Below, piece after piece: positions 54,649 through 63,517 of a DNA stretch of 64,000 nt. Under the pieces are notes generated by a model. It made no database searches and was not told where the DNA came from. It saw only the letters and a program-made list of their open reading frames with translations. Made by a program: the position numbers and the translations under genes. This stretch comes from Gimesia sp. Its GTDB lineage: Bacteria > Planctomycetota > Planctomycetia > Planctomycetales > Planctomycetaceae. The DNA lies in assembly GCF_040219335.1 (NCBI RefSeq), contig NZ_JAVJSQ010000029.1:1-64000 (forward strand), in the 5' to 3' direction. Numbering within the stretch: the stretch's first letter is position 1; each line of letters starts with the position of its first letter.

Positions 54649-57555
54649 ATGATCGGTCGACTTTTCCTGGCGTCTCTGTTTTCTGCATCCGTCTGTCTGA
54701 CTTCAACTCAGGCCGCTGAGTCTGAGAAAAAAACGGATACGCTCTCCTTTGAGAACGATGTGCGCAAGATCCTCAAAGTCCACTGTTTGCACTGCCATGG
54801 CGAAAATGGCGAGATGGAAGGCAGTCTCGATCTCCGTCTCAAGCGGTTCATGGTCAAAGGGGGCGACAGCGGTCCCTCCATCGTGCCGGGCAAGAGTGGC
54901 GAGAGTGAACTGATCGCCCGCATCGAAGCCAAAGAGATGCCTCCCGAGGGCAAACACATGCCTGATGAGGAACTCGCGATTCTCAAACAGTGGGTCGATC
55001 AAGGCGCGCATACGCTGCGTCCCGAACCGGAAAAAATCGGCGCTGATTATATCGCTCCTGACGACCTGGCTTTCTGGTCATTCCAGCCTGTTAAAAATCC
55101 TTCCGTACCACAGGTAAAACAACCCAAACTGGTCCGCCAGCCAATCGATGCGTTCCTGTTGTCCAGACTGGAAGAAAAAGATCTGACCTTTACGGCGGAA
55201 GCAGCCAAAGCATCGCTGGCACGACGTGCGTTTTACGATCTGATTGGCCTGCCTCCCACTCCGGAAGAACTGAAGCAGTTTCTGGATGATAAGAGTCCGG
55301 ACGCCTATGAAAAACTGATCGACCGTCTGCTCGCTTCGCCGCATTACGGAGAACGCTGGGGACGTCACTGGCTGGATGTCGCCGGGTATGCTGACTCCGA
55401 AGGCTACAACAATAAAGACCAGGAACGCCCCTGGGCCTTCCGTTACCGTGATTACGTCATCAAGTCGTTCAACGAAGATAAGCCTTACGATCAGTTCCTG
55501 CAGGAACAGCTGGCCGGCGATGAAATGGTCAAGCCGCCTTATCACAAGTTGAGTCCGGAAGACATGCAGAAGCTGGTTGCCACCGGTTTTCTGCGTATGG
55601 CCCCGGATGGGACCGGCAGTAACCCTGCTGAAAAGGAAGTCGCGAAAAACCAGGTTGTGACAGACACCGTGGATATTGTGTCGTCTTCCATCCTGGGAAT
55701 GACCGTCGCGTGTGCCCAGTGTCACGATCACAAATACGATCCAATTCCACAAAACGATTACTATCGTTTCCGTGCCATTTTCGAACCGGCTCTGGACTGG
55801 AAAAACTGGCGGACCCCAGCCGGACGTCGGATTTCGATCATGTCGGACGCTGATCGCCAGAAAGCGAACGAACTGGAAAAAGAAGCTCAGAAAGTCCTCG
55901 CGGAACGTACCGAACTGGTTAACAAGTTTATCGACCGTACTCTCGAGCGTGAACTGCTGGAGGTGCCTGAAGAGAAGCGGGAAGCCGCCCGCAAAGCTTA
56001 TAAAACGGCGGGTAAAGAACGGACCAAGGAACAGGTGGCCCTGCTGAAGGACTATCCCCGTATTAACCGTCTCTCTGCAGGTTCGTTGTATCTCTACGAC
56101 CGGACTCTGTATGAGCAGTCCAGCAAAGCGACTCAGAAATCCAAGGAACTGGCTCGCGATCTGGTCGAAAAAGTCAAAACAGAAACGCTGGCCAAAATTC
56201 CGGAAGACCGCAAAGCACTGGCTTTAGCTGCACAGAAAGCCGACGCGAAAAAACGGACGGAAGAAGAGAAGAAAATTATCGAAGAGTTTCCAGGTCTCCT
56301 GGTTTCGACAACCAATCTGAAGGAATTTGATCCTGAAGGAGCTGCGCAGGTGCAGCACTTCAAAGATGAAGCCAAGCGGTTTAATGAACTGAAAACCACG
56401 GCGATCCTCAAGGAATACAGTGACAAAGCGGCTAAGATCCGTGAGAAAAAACCGCAGGAAGAATTCATTCGTGTCCTGACTGAAGTCCCGGGGAAAGTGC
56501 CAAAAACCTTCTTCTTCAATCGGGGTGACTTCGAACAACCCAAACATGAACTGGAACCTGCAGGCCTGTCGGTCGTCAAAACCAGTCTGAACCAGCAGGT
56601 TGAAATTCCAACGCAGAATAAAGACATCCCCACAACGGGACGTCGTCTGGCCTACGCGAAGTACATCACCAACGGCGAGCATCCGCTGACGGCCCGTGTG
56701 TTTGTGAACCGTCTCTGGCTGCATCACTTCGGGAAAGGGATCGTGGCTTCGCCAACCGACTTCGGCAAGCTGGGCATTCCGCCGACCCACAGTGAACTGC
56801 TGGACTGGCTGGCTCACGACTTTGTTTCCAACGGTTGGAAAATCAAACGTCTGCACAAGATGATGATGACCTCTACCGCTTACATGCAGAGTTCACAACG
56901 ATCCGACGAATATGATGTCGTCGATCCAGACAACCTGCTCTACGGCCATATGCCGGTTCGTCGTCTCGAAGCGGAAACGATTCGCGATTCCATCATCGCC
57001 GTGACAGGTAAACTGAAGAACGACCTGTATGGTACTCCGGTTCCCGTCAAAGAAGACGAAGTCGGCCAGATCGTGGTTGGGATCTCCAATGTCGATTCCG
57101 CCGGTCGCCAGGGTAAGAATATCAAAATGGACGATCGCCAGTTCCGCCGCAGTATCTATGTTGCGGTCAGCCGCAGTAAACCGCTGGCTGTGTTGGATAT
57201 GTTCGATGCTCCCAAGATGGAGCCCAACTGTGAAAAACGTTCCTCCTCCACCGTGGCTCCACAGTCACTGTTAATGATGAACAGTGGTTTCATGGTGGAA
57301 CATGCCGAGTACTTCGCAGAACGTCTGCAGAAAGAACGGGCCGGCAACAAAGCGGAACAGGTCAAACTGGCCTGGATGCTGGCCTACGGTAAAGAGCCGA
57401 CGGCCGAAGAAGTTAAACAGTCGATTGCGTTCATTGATTCACAGATTCCTCAGTTTGATAAGAAAAACAGTGCAGGCAAAACTCCGGAACAGCTGGCACT
57501 GGCAACCTTCTGCCAGGCCCTGCTCAGCAGTAACGGATTCCTGTATGTCGACTGA
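54649..57555 (+). CDS. Secreted planctomycete cytochrome / DUF1549 / DUF1553 protein
   Basis: A 968-aa paralogue of the 49.6-kb gene. A signal peptide spans about 1-22. The PSCyt1 heme motif is CLHCHGE (Cys46, Cys49, His50). DUF1549 (about 140-370) contains CAQCHDHKYDP (about 354). DUF1553 (about 650-960) contains FVNRLWLHHFGKGIVASPTDFG and ends in SNGFLYVD. Between them lies a long charged, helical insert (about 400-630) rich in Lys and Glu. Unlike its paralogue it carries no LamG domain. It is followed after 80 bp by its DUF1501 partner, and the pair is separated by a terminator from the first pair. Expected location is the periplasm. Confidence 0.92.
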   Translation: MIGRLFLASLFSASVCLTSTQAAESEKKTDTLSFENDVRKILKVHCLHCHGENGEMEGSLDLRLKRFMVKGGDSGPSIVPGKSGESELIARIEAKEMPPEGKHMPDEELAILKQWVDQGAHTLRPEPEKIGADYIAPDDLAFWSFQPVKNPSVPQVKQPKLVRQPIDAFLLSRLEEKDLTFTAEAAKASLARRAFYDLIGLPPTPEELKQFLDDKSPDAYEKLIDRLLASPHYGERWGRHWLDVAGYADSEGYNNKDQERPWAFRYRDYVIKSFNEDKPYDQFLQEQLAGDEMVKPPYHKLSPEDMQKLVATGFLRMAPDGTGSNPAEKEVAKNQVVTDTVDIVSSSILGMTVACAQCHDHKYDPIPQNDYYRFRAIFEPALDWKNWRTPAGRRISIMSDADRQKANELEKEAQKVLAERTELVNKFIDRTLERELLEVPEEKREAARKAYKTAGKERTKEQVALLKDYPRINRLSAGSLYLYDRTLYEQSSKATQKSKELARDLVEKVKTETLAKIPEDRKALALAAQKADAKKRTEEEKKIIEEFPGLLVSTTNLKEFDPEGAAQVQHFKDEAKRFNELKTTAILKEYSDKAAKIREKKPQEEFIRVLTEVPGKVPKTFFFNRGDFEQPKHELEPAGLSVVKTSLNQQVEIPTQNKDIPTTGRRLAYAKYITNGEHPLTARVFVNRLWLHHFGKGIVASPTDFGKLGIPPTHSELLDWLAHDFVSNGWKIKRLHKMMMTSTAYMQSSQRSDEYDVVDPDNLLYGHMPVRRLEAETIRDSIIAVTGKLKNDLYGTPVPVKEDEVGQIVVGISNVDSAGRQGKNIKMDDRQFRRSIYVAVSRSKPLAVLDMFDAPKMEPNCEKRSSSTVAPQSLLMMNSGFMVEHAEYFAERLQKERAGNKAEQVKLAWMLAYGKEPTAEEVKQSIAFIDSQIPQFDKKNSAGKTPEQLALATFCQALLSSNGFLYVD

Positions 57556-57635
57556 CGCGGGGCGCTGAATTTCAGCTGCACGCCTTTTATGTCTCACATG
57601 TTTTAAAACTTCAGATACTCGAATGGTATCGCACT

Positions 57636-59099
57636 ATGCATAAACAAGCCCCCCTGACAGCCCCGCATTCACGCCGTCACTTTCTGGCCTCCAGTTCCAT
57701 GGGCATTGGTTCGGTCGCCCTGTCCTGGTTGCTCAATCATGAGCAGGCCCAGGCGAAGAATCCCGTGGCCCGGCCGGAACTGGAAAAGAAAGTCTTTGAC
57801 CTCAAGGTCAAACCGACGCATCATCCAGCCCGCGCCAAGTCGATGATTTCCATGTTCATGCAGGGCGGTCCCAGTCACCTGGACATGTTCGACCCCAAAC
57901 CGATGCTGCAGAAGTACGACGGCAAAAAGTTTCCCGGCGATATCAAATACGACAATGCCGCCCAGGCCAGTTCCAAAGTGCTGGGCACCCCCTGGAAATT
58001 CAGGAAGCACGGCGAATGCGGCATGGAGCTCTCCGAGCTGGTGCCCGGTCTGGGAGAAGTCGTCGATGACATCGTGCTGATGCGTTCGATGCACACCGGC
58101 GTCAACAATCACGGACAGTCGATCTACGCCATGCACAGTGGTCGCATTCTGCCCGGTCGCCCGACACTGGGGAGCTGGTTGACATATGGTCTGGGATCAG
58201 AATCCGAAAACCTGCCCGCTTATATCGCCATGGTCGATCCCGGCGGCGCACCCGTTTTGGGCGTTGATAACTGGACCAATGGCTGGCTGCCCTCGTTGTA
58301 CCAGGGCACGGTCATTCGTCCGAAAGAACCACGTATTCTGAACCTGAATGCACCGCCGCACCTGAGTGGTAAAGCCCAGGAAAAATATCTCGACTTCCTC
58401 GGTCAATTGAACCAGCGGCACCTGAGCCAGCATCCTCGCGAAGACGATCTTTCAGCTCGTATCGCCAGCTATGAACTGGCAGCCAAGATGCAGACCGCAG
58501 CCACCGAGGCACTCGACCTGAGCCAGGAAACACTGGCCACCCAGAAGATGTACGGCATTGACGTGCCGGAATCAGCCGAGTTCGGCAAACGCTGCCTGAT
58601 TGCCCGCCGCCTGATTGAACGTGGTGTTCGCTTCGTGCAGATCATGACGGGGAACCAGCACTGGGATCACCATACCAGCATGCGGACTTCACTGCCGCGA
58701 ACCTGTAAGCGGGTGGATGTGCCTTCCGCAGGTCTGGTCAAAGACCTCAAACAACGCGGTCTGCTGGATGAAACCCTGGTCCACTGGGGTGGTGAAATGG
58801 GTCGTCTCCCCGTGATCCAGAACGATGCCGGAGTTGCCAAGCAGGGCCGCGATCATAACACCTATGGCTTCACTCAGTGGATGGCCGGCGGTGGCCTGAA
58901 GAGCGGTATGACGTATGGCGAGACCGACGACTTTGGTCACCATGCCATCAAAGACAAAGTCAGTCACAGCGACTATCACGCTACTCTGATGCATCTGTTT
59001 GGTCTCGATGCTGAGCAGTTGACCTTCACCCGCAACGGGGCAGAGCAGACGCTGATTGATGGTCAGCCCAGCCGCATCGTACATGACATCATTGCTTAA
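57636..59099 (+). CDS. DUF1501 protein (sulfatase/alkaline-phosphatase superfamily), Tat-exported
   Basis: A 487-aa paralogue of the 52.9-kb gene. The twin-arginine signal is SRRHFLASSSMGIGSVALSW (about 12-31). Core motifs are FMQGGPSHLDMFDPKPML (about 74), the ARRLIERGVRFVQI helix, HWGGEMGRLPVI and GRDHNTYGFTQWMAGGG. It follows the second PSCyt1/DUF1553 protein and completes a second copy of that gene pair. A bidirectional terminator follows. As with the other copy, the enzymatic activity is unproven. Confidence 0.92.
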   Translation: MHKQAPLTAPHSRRHFLASSSMGIGSVALSWLLNHEQAQAKNPVARPELEKKVFDLKVKPTHHPARAKSMISMFMQGGPSHLDMFDPKPMLQKYDGKKFPGDIKYDNAAQASSKVLGTPWKFRKHGECGMELSELVPGLGEVVDDIVLMRSMHTGVNNHGQSIYAMHSGRILPGRPTLGSWLTYGLGSESENLPAYIAMVDPGGAPVLGVDNWTNGWLPSLYQGTVIRPKEPRILNLNAPPHLSGKAQEKYLDFLGQLNQRHLSQHPREDDLSARIASYELAAKMQTAATEALDLSQETLATQKMYGIDVPESAEFGKRCLIARRLIERGVRFVQIMTGNQHWDHHTSMRTSLPRTCKRVDVPSAGLVKDLKQRGLLDETLVHWGGEMGRLPVIQNDAGVAKQGRDHNTYGFTQWMAGGGLKSGMTYGETDDFGHHAIKDKVSHSDYHATLMHLFGLDAEQLTFTRNGAEQTLIDGQPSRIVHDIIA

Positions 59100-59133
59100 T
59101 GGCAGATGCACTGACGACAACTGAGAATCAATG

Positions 59134-59165
59134 AAAAACGCCCTGCTGTAATGCAGGGCGTTTTT
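59134..59165. terminator. Bidirectional Rho-independent terminator
   Basis: A perfect 13-bp stem (AAAAACGCCCTGC at 59134-59146 with GCAGGGCGTTTTT at 59153-59165) and a 6-nt loop, with an A run on one side and T run on the other. It serves both the DUF1501 gene (plus) and the triple-RidA gene (minus), which converge here. Confidence 0.9.
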
Positions 59166-59191
59166 TGTTTGCTCGATCGAAGCGGATTCGC

Positions 59192-60388
59192 TTACTTGAC
59201 GGGAACCGCGATCATATCCATCAGCAGGATCCGGTTCGGAATGCCCACGCTTTTGATGGTCGCCTTGGAGGCTGCCGGGGGCCGTTTCGGATTGTAGTAT
59301 TCCTGGCGGATCTTACCGAAGTCGCCACTGATTTCGTTGTCGGAAACATAGTAGGTCGCTTTGGCCAGGTGCTCCATATCGCTGCCTGCTTCCGTCACAA
59401 TCGCTTTCAGCTGGTCGAAGGCGCTGTGGATCCGCGTACTGTAATTCCCCGGCTCTTTAGAAGTGATTCCCGAAACATAGATCCGGTCACTCACCTCGGC
59501 AATCGCGACGCGACTGTAGACGGGGGACGCTTTCATCCCGGTCGGCGTCTTGTAGGCGATGGTCTCCGCAGGACGGGAGGCTGGTGCCGGCTCAGGTAAT
59601 GCGACAATCATTTCGATCTCGACCGGCAGGGTGGAAAACCATTCCACCAGCGAGACCGGCGGGCGGCGTTTCTCGGGGAAGAAACTGTCAATCACCTCTG
59701 CGGAACTCTCTCCCTGTTTCATCGGGGTAAGAAACGCTTTGAGGTGCACGATGTTTTCGGGAGAGCCACCCAGGAACTTCAGTGTCTGGTGAAGTTCTTC
59801 CATGGTCTTTTTTGTGGCTTCTTCCAGTGTGTCCGCTTTGACGGCCTGACCGGAAATGTAGGCGGTCCGTCCTGCGGGTAACAGGGCGACACGGAACCCG
59901 GAGACATTGTCGTTGTAGATCTCAGTCTTCGCAATCTTTTTGTCTGAGTCGAGTGCCGCCACCACATCCATGGCCACCAGGGCCTTGGGATCTGCGAGTT
60001 TGGTCACCACGAAAGTACAGGCGGGCTGAACTTTGAATTTCAGTTCTTTGACCAGTCGCTGTTTGACTTCAGAGACCAGTTCCTCGCGGGCCACATAGAC
60101 GTTGAGTTTCACAATGCGATACAGGGTGGCATCGACTTTGCCCAGCAGGTAATCCAGATTCTGCAGTACCATCGCAGTCTGATCTCCCGCATTTCCTGCC
60201 ACGACCTGTCCCCCATTGAAATTGATCGGCAGGATCTGAGAAGTGTGTGCGAGCACACTGTTTTTGACGACAGCACACTGCGAGGTTCCTGTCTCAGCGG
60301 ACGGATTCAGGTAGGCCACCTCGGCCGAGGCCGATCCGGTCAGAGCCAGCAGTGCAACGGCTGTTAGTAGATTCGTCAGGGATTTCAT
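59192..60388 (-). CDS. Secreted protein with three RidA-like domains
   Basis: A 398-aa protein with a signal peptide (about 1-22, LTNLLTAVALLALTGSASA). Three YjgF/YER057c/UK114 (RidA)-like units can be traced at about 25-150, 165-280 and 290-398. In the second, the strand LPAGRTAYISGQ is followed by the helix EEATKKTMEELHQTLKFLGG; in the third, VSDRIYVSGI by AFDQLKAIVTEAGSDMEHL. Cytoplasmic RidA deaminates reactive enamines using a conserved Arg in the strand before its C-terminus; at the matching places I read Thr, Leu and Lys, so RidA-type deamination is doubtful. ATG 60388 is chosen for the signal peptide. It lies downstream of the secreted hydrolase gene on the same strand. Confidence 0.78.
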   Translation of the reverse strand: MKSLTNLLTAVALLALTGSASAEVAYLNPSAETGTSQCAVVKNSVLAHTSQILPINFNGGQVVAGNAGDQTAMVLQNLDYLLGKVDATLYRIVKLNVYVAREELVSEVKQRLVKELKFKVQPACTFVVTKLADPKALVAMDVVAALDSDKKIAKTEIYNDNVSGFRVALLPAGRTAYISGQAVKADTLEEATKKTMEELHQTLKFLGGSPENIVHLKAFLTPMKQGESSAEVIDSFFPEKRRPPVSLVEWFSTLPVEIEMIVALPEPAPASRPAETIAYKTPTGMKASPVYSRVAIAEVSDRIYVSGITSKEPGNYSTRIHSAFDQLKAIVTEAGSDMEHLAKATYYVSDNEISGDFGKIRQEYYNPKRPPAASKATIKSVGIPNRILLMDMIAVPVK

Positions 60389-60458
60389 GAGTGAGTTCAC
60401 CATTAAAAAGAATCGAACGTAAATACTCCCCGGGCACATTGCCCGGGGAAGTGTTGGG

Positions 60459-62495
60459 TCATTTCAAACGCCAGAATTCATCGAAGAAGTTGGCATCAAC
60501 CACTTTTCCGGGATACTGACTGCCAGCCGGAGTGCGTAAATCGATGATTGCCCAGTCGGGCAGCATCGGCACCTGGCGGGCATTATTCAGATAGGCATAC
60601 TCGCGATAAGTAAACCCGCTGTTGAGAACTACGTATTTCTCTGGATTCAGTGGGTTAGGGAAGATCAACACGGGAGCGTGATGGTCGGCAGCATACTGCT
60701 TATTGCCTACAACGATCATCTCCTGGTTCCACTGGATCGGCAGCTTGTCGATGATTTTCTTCAGGATCTGATTGCTCTGCGGGTCGCCCCAGAGTACCAG
60801 ATTGCTCGCAGCGATTTCCTTGTCCGTGATCTGTGAGTCCTGCATCACGCGGGCATCACCGCGGAACTGCTGACGCCAGTGTACGATCGCATGTTTCATT
60901 TCTGACTGGACCCACTTCTCAACCGTAGGTGAGGCAGATTTGCCGGACGGAGAGACAAAGATGAACGAATCCATAAAGGCATCGTCGATAGGACCCTGCA
61001 GATTATGTTTTTTGACGAGTTGCCCCTTGGCATATTCAGCAGGGCCGACCTGCCAGCCAGCATCGGCTTTATGAAACGAGACCTGCCAGGAACGGTCTGA
61101 GAGCGGGCGAGGGGCTTTCAGTTCCGCACCGTCTACTTTGACTGTGACGGGATGCGTCATGTCCAGTGGTGCTTCGCCGGGAGCCATCTTCAATGTGAAA
61201 GCAGTGACATTCTGTGTTTTGACCTCCACCCGGTTGCCTCCCGGCAGGCGGGCATCAATACGGCCCTGGGTCCATTCTTCGCCCATCGCATCCAGAGTCA
61301 CCCAGTCCATCTGATTGTATTTGAGGGTATAGGTGACCAGGTGAATGGTGGAAGGCACCCGCTGTCGCCCTACGCGAGCCAGGGAATCCATTTTCTCTTC
61401 GATGATTACCTTGGAGTCGGGATGAATCCGGTGTGCGGTTTCCGGACCGATGATGTGGACCATGTCGATGCCTACTTTGGCGAGTGCTTCCTCCATCACA
61501 TCGGCTGCCTGCTTTTGTTTATCGATTTCACCACTGTAGGCGACCGTCGGACATTGAAACAGGTTCAAGGCATACCCGGGGCAGTCGTAGAGTTGCCAGA
61601 GTTTTTCCTCGTACCAGGTCGGCTTCAGCTCTTCGTTCTGGAAGACATCCAGGAAGAGCGGGGTTTCGGAGAAGCCTGCTCCCGGATTTGCGGCAAACCA
61701 GCGGTCAGCATAATGGACGGCAAACTGCCAGCAGGCAGCGCCCCCCATCGAGAATCCACGGACTGCGACGCGATCATCGTCGATGCGGTAATTCTGTTTT
61801 GTTGATTCCAGTGCTTCCAGGACATCGACTTCGCCGGCGAATTTAAACGCATTCGAGTAGCGGCCGTAAGGGTGCAGAACGATCGTGTCGGTCGGCGTGT
61901 ACTGCCCGCGAGAACGCTGTGCCTGGTTAATGAAATTAACTTCACTCAACCGTTCACCCCGTCCGTGGAACCAGAGGTCACAGCGGTACTGGCTCTTACC
62001 CGAGAAGGTATAGCTCTCGGGAATGACCAGGCCGTAAGGTTGAACCGTCTGATCGATTTTCGAGATATAGCCGCGGACGACCAGGCCGGTCTGTTTTGTC
62101 CAGGGGGCTTCCCCTTTCAGCAGCTGGTCGGCTCGCTCCTGTCCCTGTTCGAGCAGCTTCGAGCCCACTCCGATTTCCCGTTCGTGGAAAAACTCCTGGT
62201 ATTCCAGGGCACAACGCACGGCCCGATGGTAGATTTCGACATCGGGGATCAGGGAACGAATGCGGGCATCCTTAGTCTGTTTAAGCTGATCGATTGACGA
62301 TTTGAGTTTCGCCAGCCCCTCTTCCAGTTGCGCACGCTGTTTCTCTGGTACTTCGACACCCAATGCGGGGATGCGGCGGACCTGGTCGGGCAGATTATCC
62401 TTCGGGCCATCCGCGTACAGCAGGCTGGAAGACCAGCAGGCCGCCAGGATGAGTGGGATTGTATTTTTGACAAGATATTTTTGTGGTAATTTCAT
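60459..62495 (-). CDS. Secreted alpha/beta hydrolase (S9/prolyl-oligopeptidase-like)
   Basis: A 678-aa protein with a signal peptide (about 11-28, [18 protein letters not shown]). A helical N-terminal region (about 45-130) precedes an alpha/beta hydrolase domain (about 150-400): the beta-strand and oxyanion region [11 protein letters not shown], nucleophile Ser249 in [14 protein letters not shown], and a late His in [10 protein letters not shown]. The C-terminal part (about 420-678) is of beta-rich and Rossmann-like appearance, with [16 protein letters not shown]. The family includes peptidases, esterases and xylan-acetylesterase-like enzymes; planctomycete relatives are usually annotated simply as prolyl oligopeptidase family. 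ATG 62495 is used because the signal peptide starts there. Confidence 0.85.
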   Translation of the reverse strand: MKLPQKYLVKNTIPLILAACWSSSLLYADGPKDNLPDQVRRIPALGVEVPEKQRAQLEEGLAKLKSSIDQLKQTKDARIRSLIPDVEIYHRAVRCALEYQEFFHEREIGVGSKLLEQGQERADQLLKGEAPWTKQTGLVVRGYISKIDQTVQPYGLVIPESYTFSGKSQYRCDLWFHGRGERLSEVNFINQAQRSRGQYTPTDTIVLHPYGRYSNAFKFAGEVDVLEALESTKQNYRIDDDRVAVRGFSMGGAACWQFAVHYADRWFAANPGAGFSETPLFLDVFQNEELKPTWYEEKLWQLYDCPGYALNLFQCPTVAYSGEIDKQKQAADVMEEALAKVGIDMVHIIGPETAHRIHPDSKVIIEEKMDSLARVGRQRVPSTIHLVTYTLKYNQMDWVTLDAMGEEWTQGRIDARLPGGNRVEVKTQNVTAFTLKMAPGEAPLDMTHPVTVKVDGAELKAPRPLSDRSWQVSFHKADAGWQVGPAEYAKGQLVKKHNLQGPIDDAFMDSFIFVSPSGKSASPTVEKWVQSEMKHAIVHWRQQFRGDARVMQDSQITDKEIAASNLVLWGDPQSNQILKKIIDKLPIQWNQEMIVVGNKQYAADHHAPVLIFPNPLNPEKYVVLNSGFTYREYAYLNNARQVPMLPDWAIIDLRTPAGSQYPGKVVDANFFDEFWRLK

Positions 62496-62747
62496 AGGAT
62501 GAATCTCGCAGGAACCAGGAATGATGTAACTTCTTAAACAGTGGTCACTAAGCTTGGTATCCATATCATGTCTGAATCCGCCTCGTTTGAAAACTCCTGC
62601 AGTCCAGATTATCCCTGATCGGGTAAAGAGGCGAAATCGCTCACAATTGGCATGGACCCTCTAAAAACTGTCTGTTAGAACACCGGCCAGAGCCTGCCCC
62701 GGCTGTAAGAATTTAGTTTTCCAGGAAGCTGAGTTCACTCAACAAAT

Positions 62748-62768
62748 CTGAAATGGAGTTCAGAAATG
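62748..62768 (+). promoter_or_regulatory. Ribosome-binding site inside a small hairpin
   Basis: CTGAA (62748-62752) and TTCAG (62759-62763) can pair with ATGGAG in between, placing the GGAG ribosome-binding site in the loop, 3 bp before the ATG at 62766. The same arrangement, CTGAA-ACGGAG-TTCAG-AAATG, precedes the second paralogue at 63500-63520. Confidence 0.45.
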
Positions 62769-63449
62769 CTCACCCGGATTTTGGTCGTAATGTTGTGTCT
62801 GATTGGAATGTCTGATCTGTGCTTAGCCGATGGTTTCGTTCCAGGTCGTAAGTATTTTGTGAAAAATACCTATACGCCGCGTCCTGTAAAAACGAAATCC
62901 CTGGAAGAACTGCCTTTCAAAGTCGAGGCAGAGGATTTGACTATCCACGTGACACTTGAGGATCAATGTTTCATCAGGCTCAAAGGCAATGCTCGGCTGC
63001 TCTGTGGTCAGACTCGGTATGCTGCAGATCAGATCGAGGTTTCTTATGGAAGTCCAGATGATCTCTGGATCCAGATGCAGGGGCATGTGGAGATTGAAAT
63101 TGCACAGGAACAGCTGCGAATGACCGCTCAGCAAGCGATCCTGGATAAAGGACGACGCTTTCTCAGGCTGCAGTCCCGTCAGGGAGAAGAAGTAACACTT
63201 TCGACGACCCAGGGGACACAAACTACTCAGATTCGTGCGGGTTACATCGACCTGTTTTATAAAAACCTGGATACCCTGCTGATTCATCCCACAGATCACG
63301 TCACGATGAAAGTGCTGCCAGCAATGCATGCACAGCGGATCGAGGTTACCGGAGGGCAGTCAAATCCGTTTGATTTCTTCAGTGGGATCGAACTGGCTGC
63401 GATCAAATTCTATTCAGAGGAATGGGTAGCCACAGCTCGAAAGCCTTAG
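62766..63449 (+). CDS. Secreted protein, LptA/OstA-like, paralogue 1
   Basis: A 227-aa protein with a signal peptide (about 3-19, TRILVVMLCLIGMSDLCLA). The rest is a run of beta strands with the pattern seen in LptA/OstA N-terminal folds: FIRLKGNARLLCGQTRYAADQIEVSY, then LWIQMQGHVEIEIAQEQLRM and AQQAILD. Each strand pair describes a substance such as an altered coating being built up. LptA carries lipopolysaccharide across the periplasm; a lipid-transport role is inferred only from this resemblance and is not certain. The ATG has GGAG upstream. The next gene is a close paralogue. Confidence 0.65.
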   Translation: MLTRILVVMLCLIGMSDLCLADGFVPGRKYFVKNTYTPRPVKTKSLEELPFKVEAEDLTIHVTLEDQCFIRLKGNARLLCGQTRYAADQIEVSYGSPDDLWIQMQGHVEIEIAQEQLRMTAQQAILDKGRRFLRLQSRQGEEVTLSTTQGTQTTQIRAGYIDLFYKNLDTLLIHPTDHVTMKVLPAMHAQRIEVTGGQSNPFDFFSGIELAAIKFYSEEWVATARKP

Positions 63450-63517
63450 CACTATCTGGTTTAAGTTCATTCTGTGTATCAGAAAATGTATCCAGCAAGC
63501 TGAAACGGAGTTCAGAA

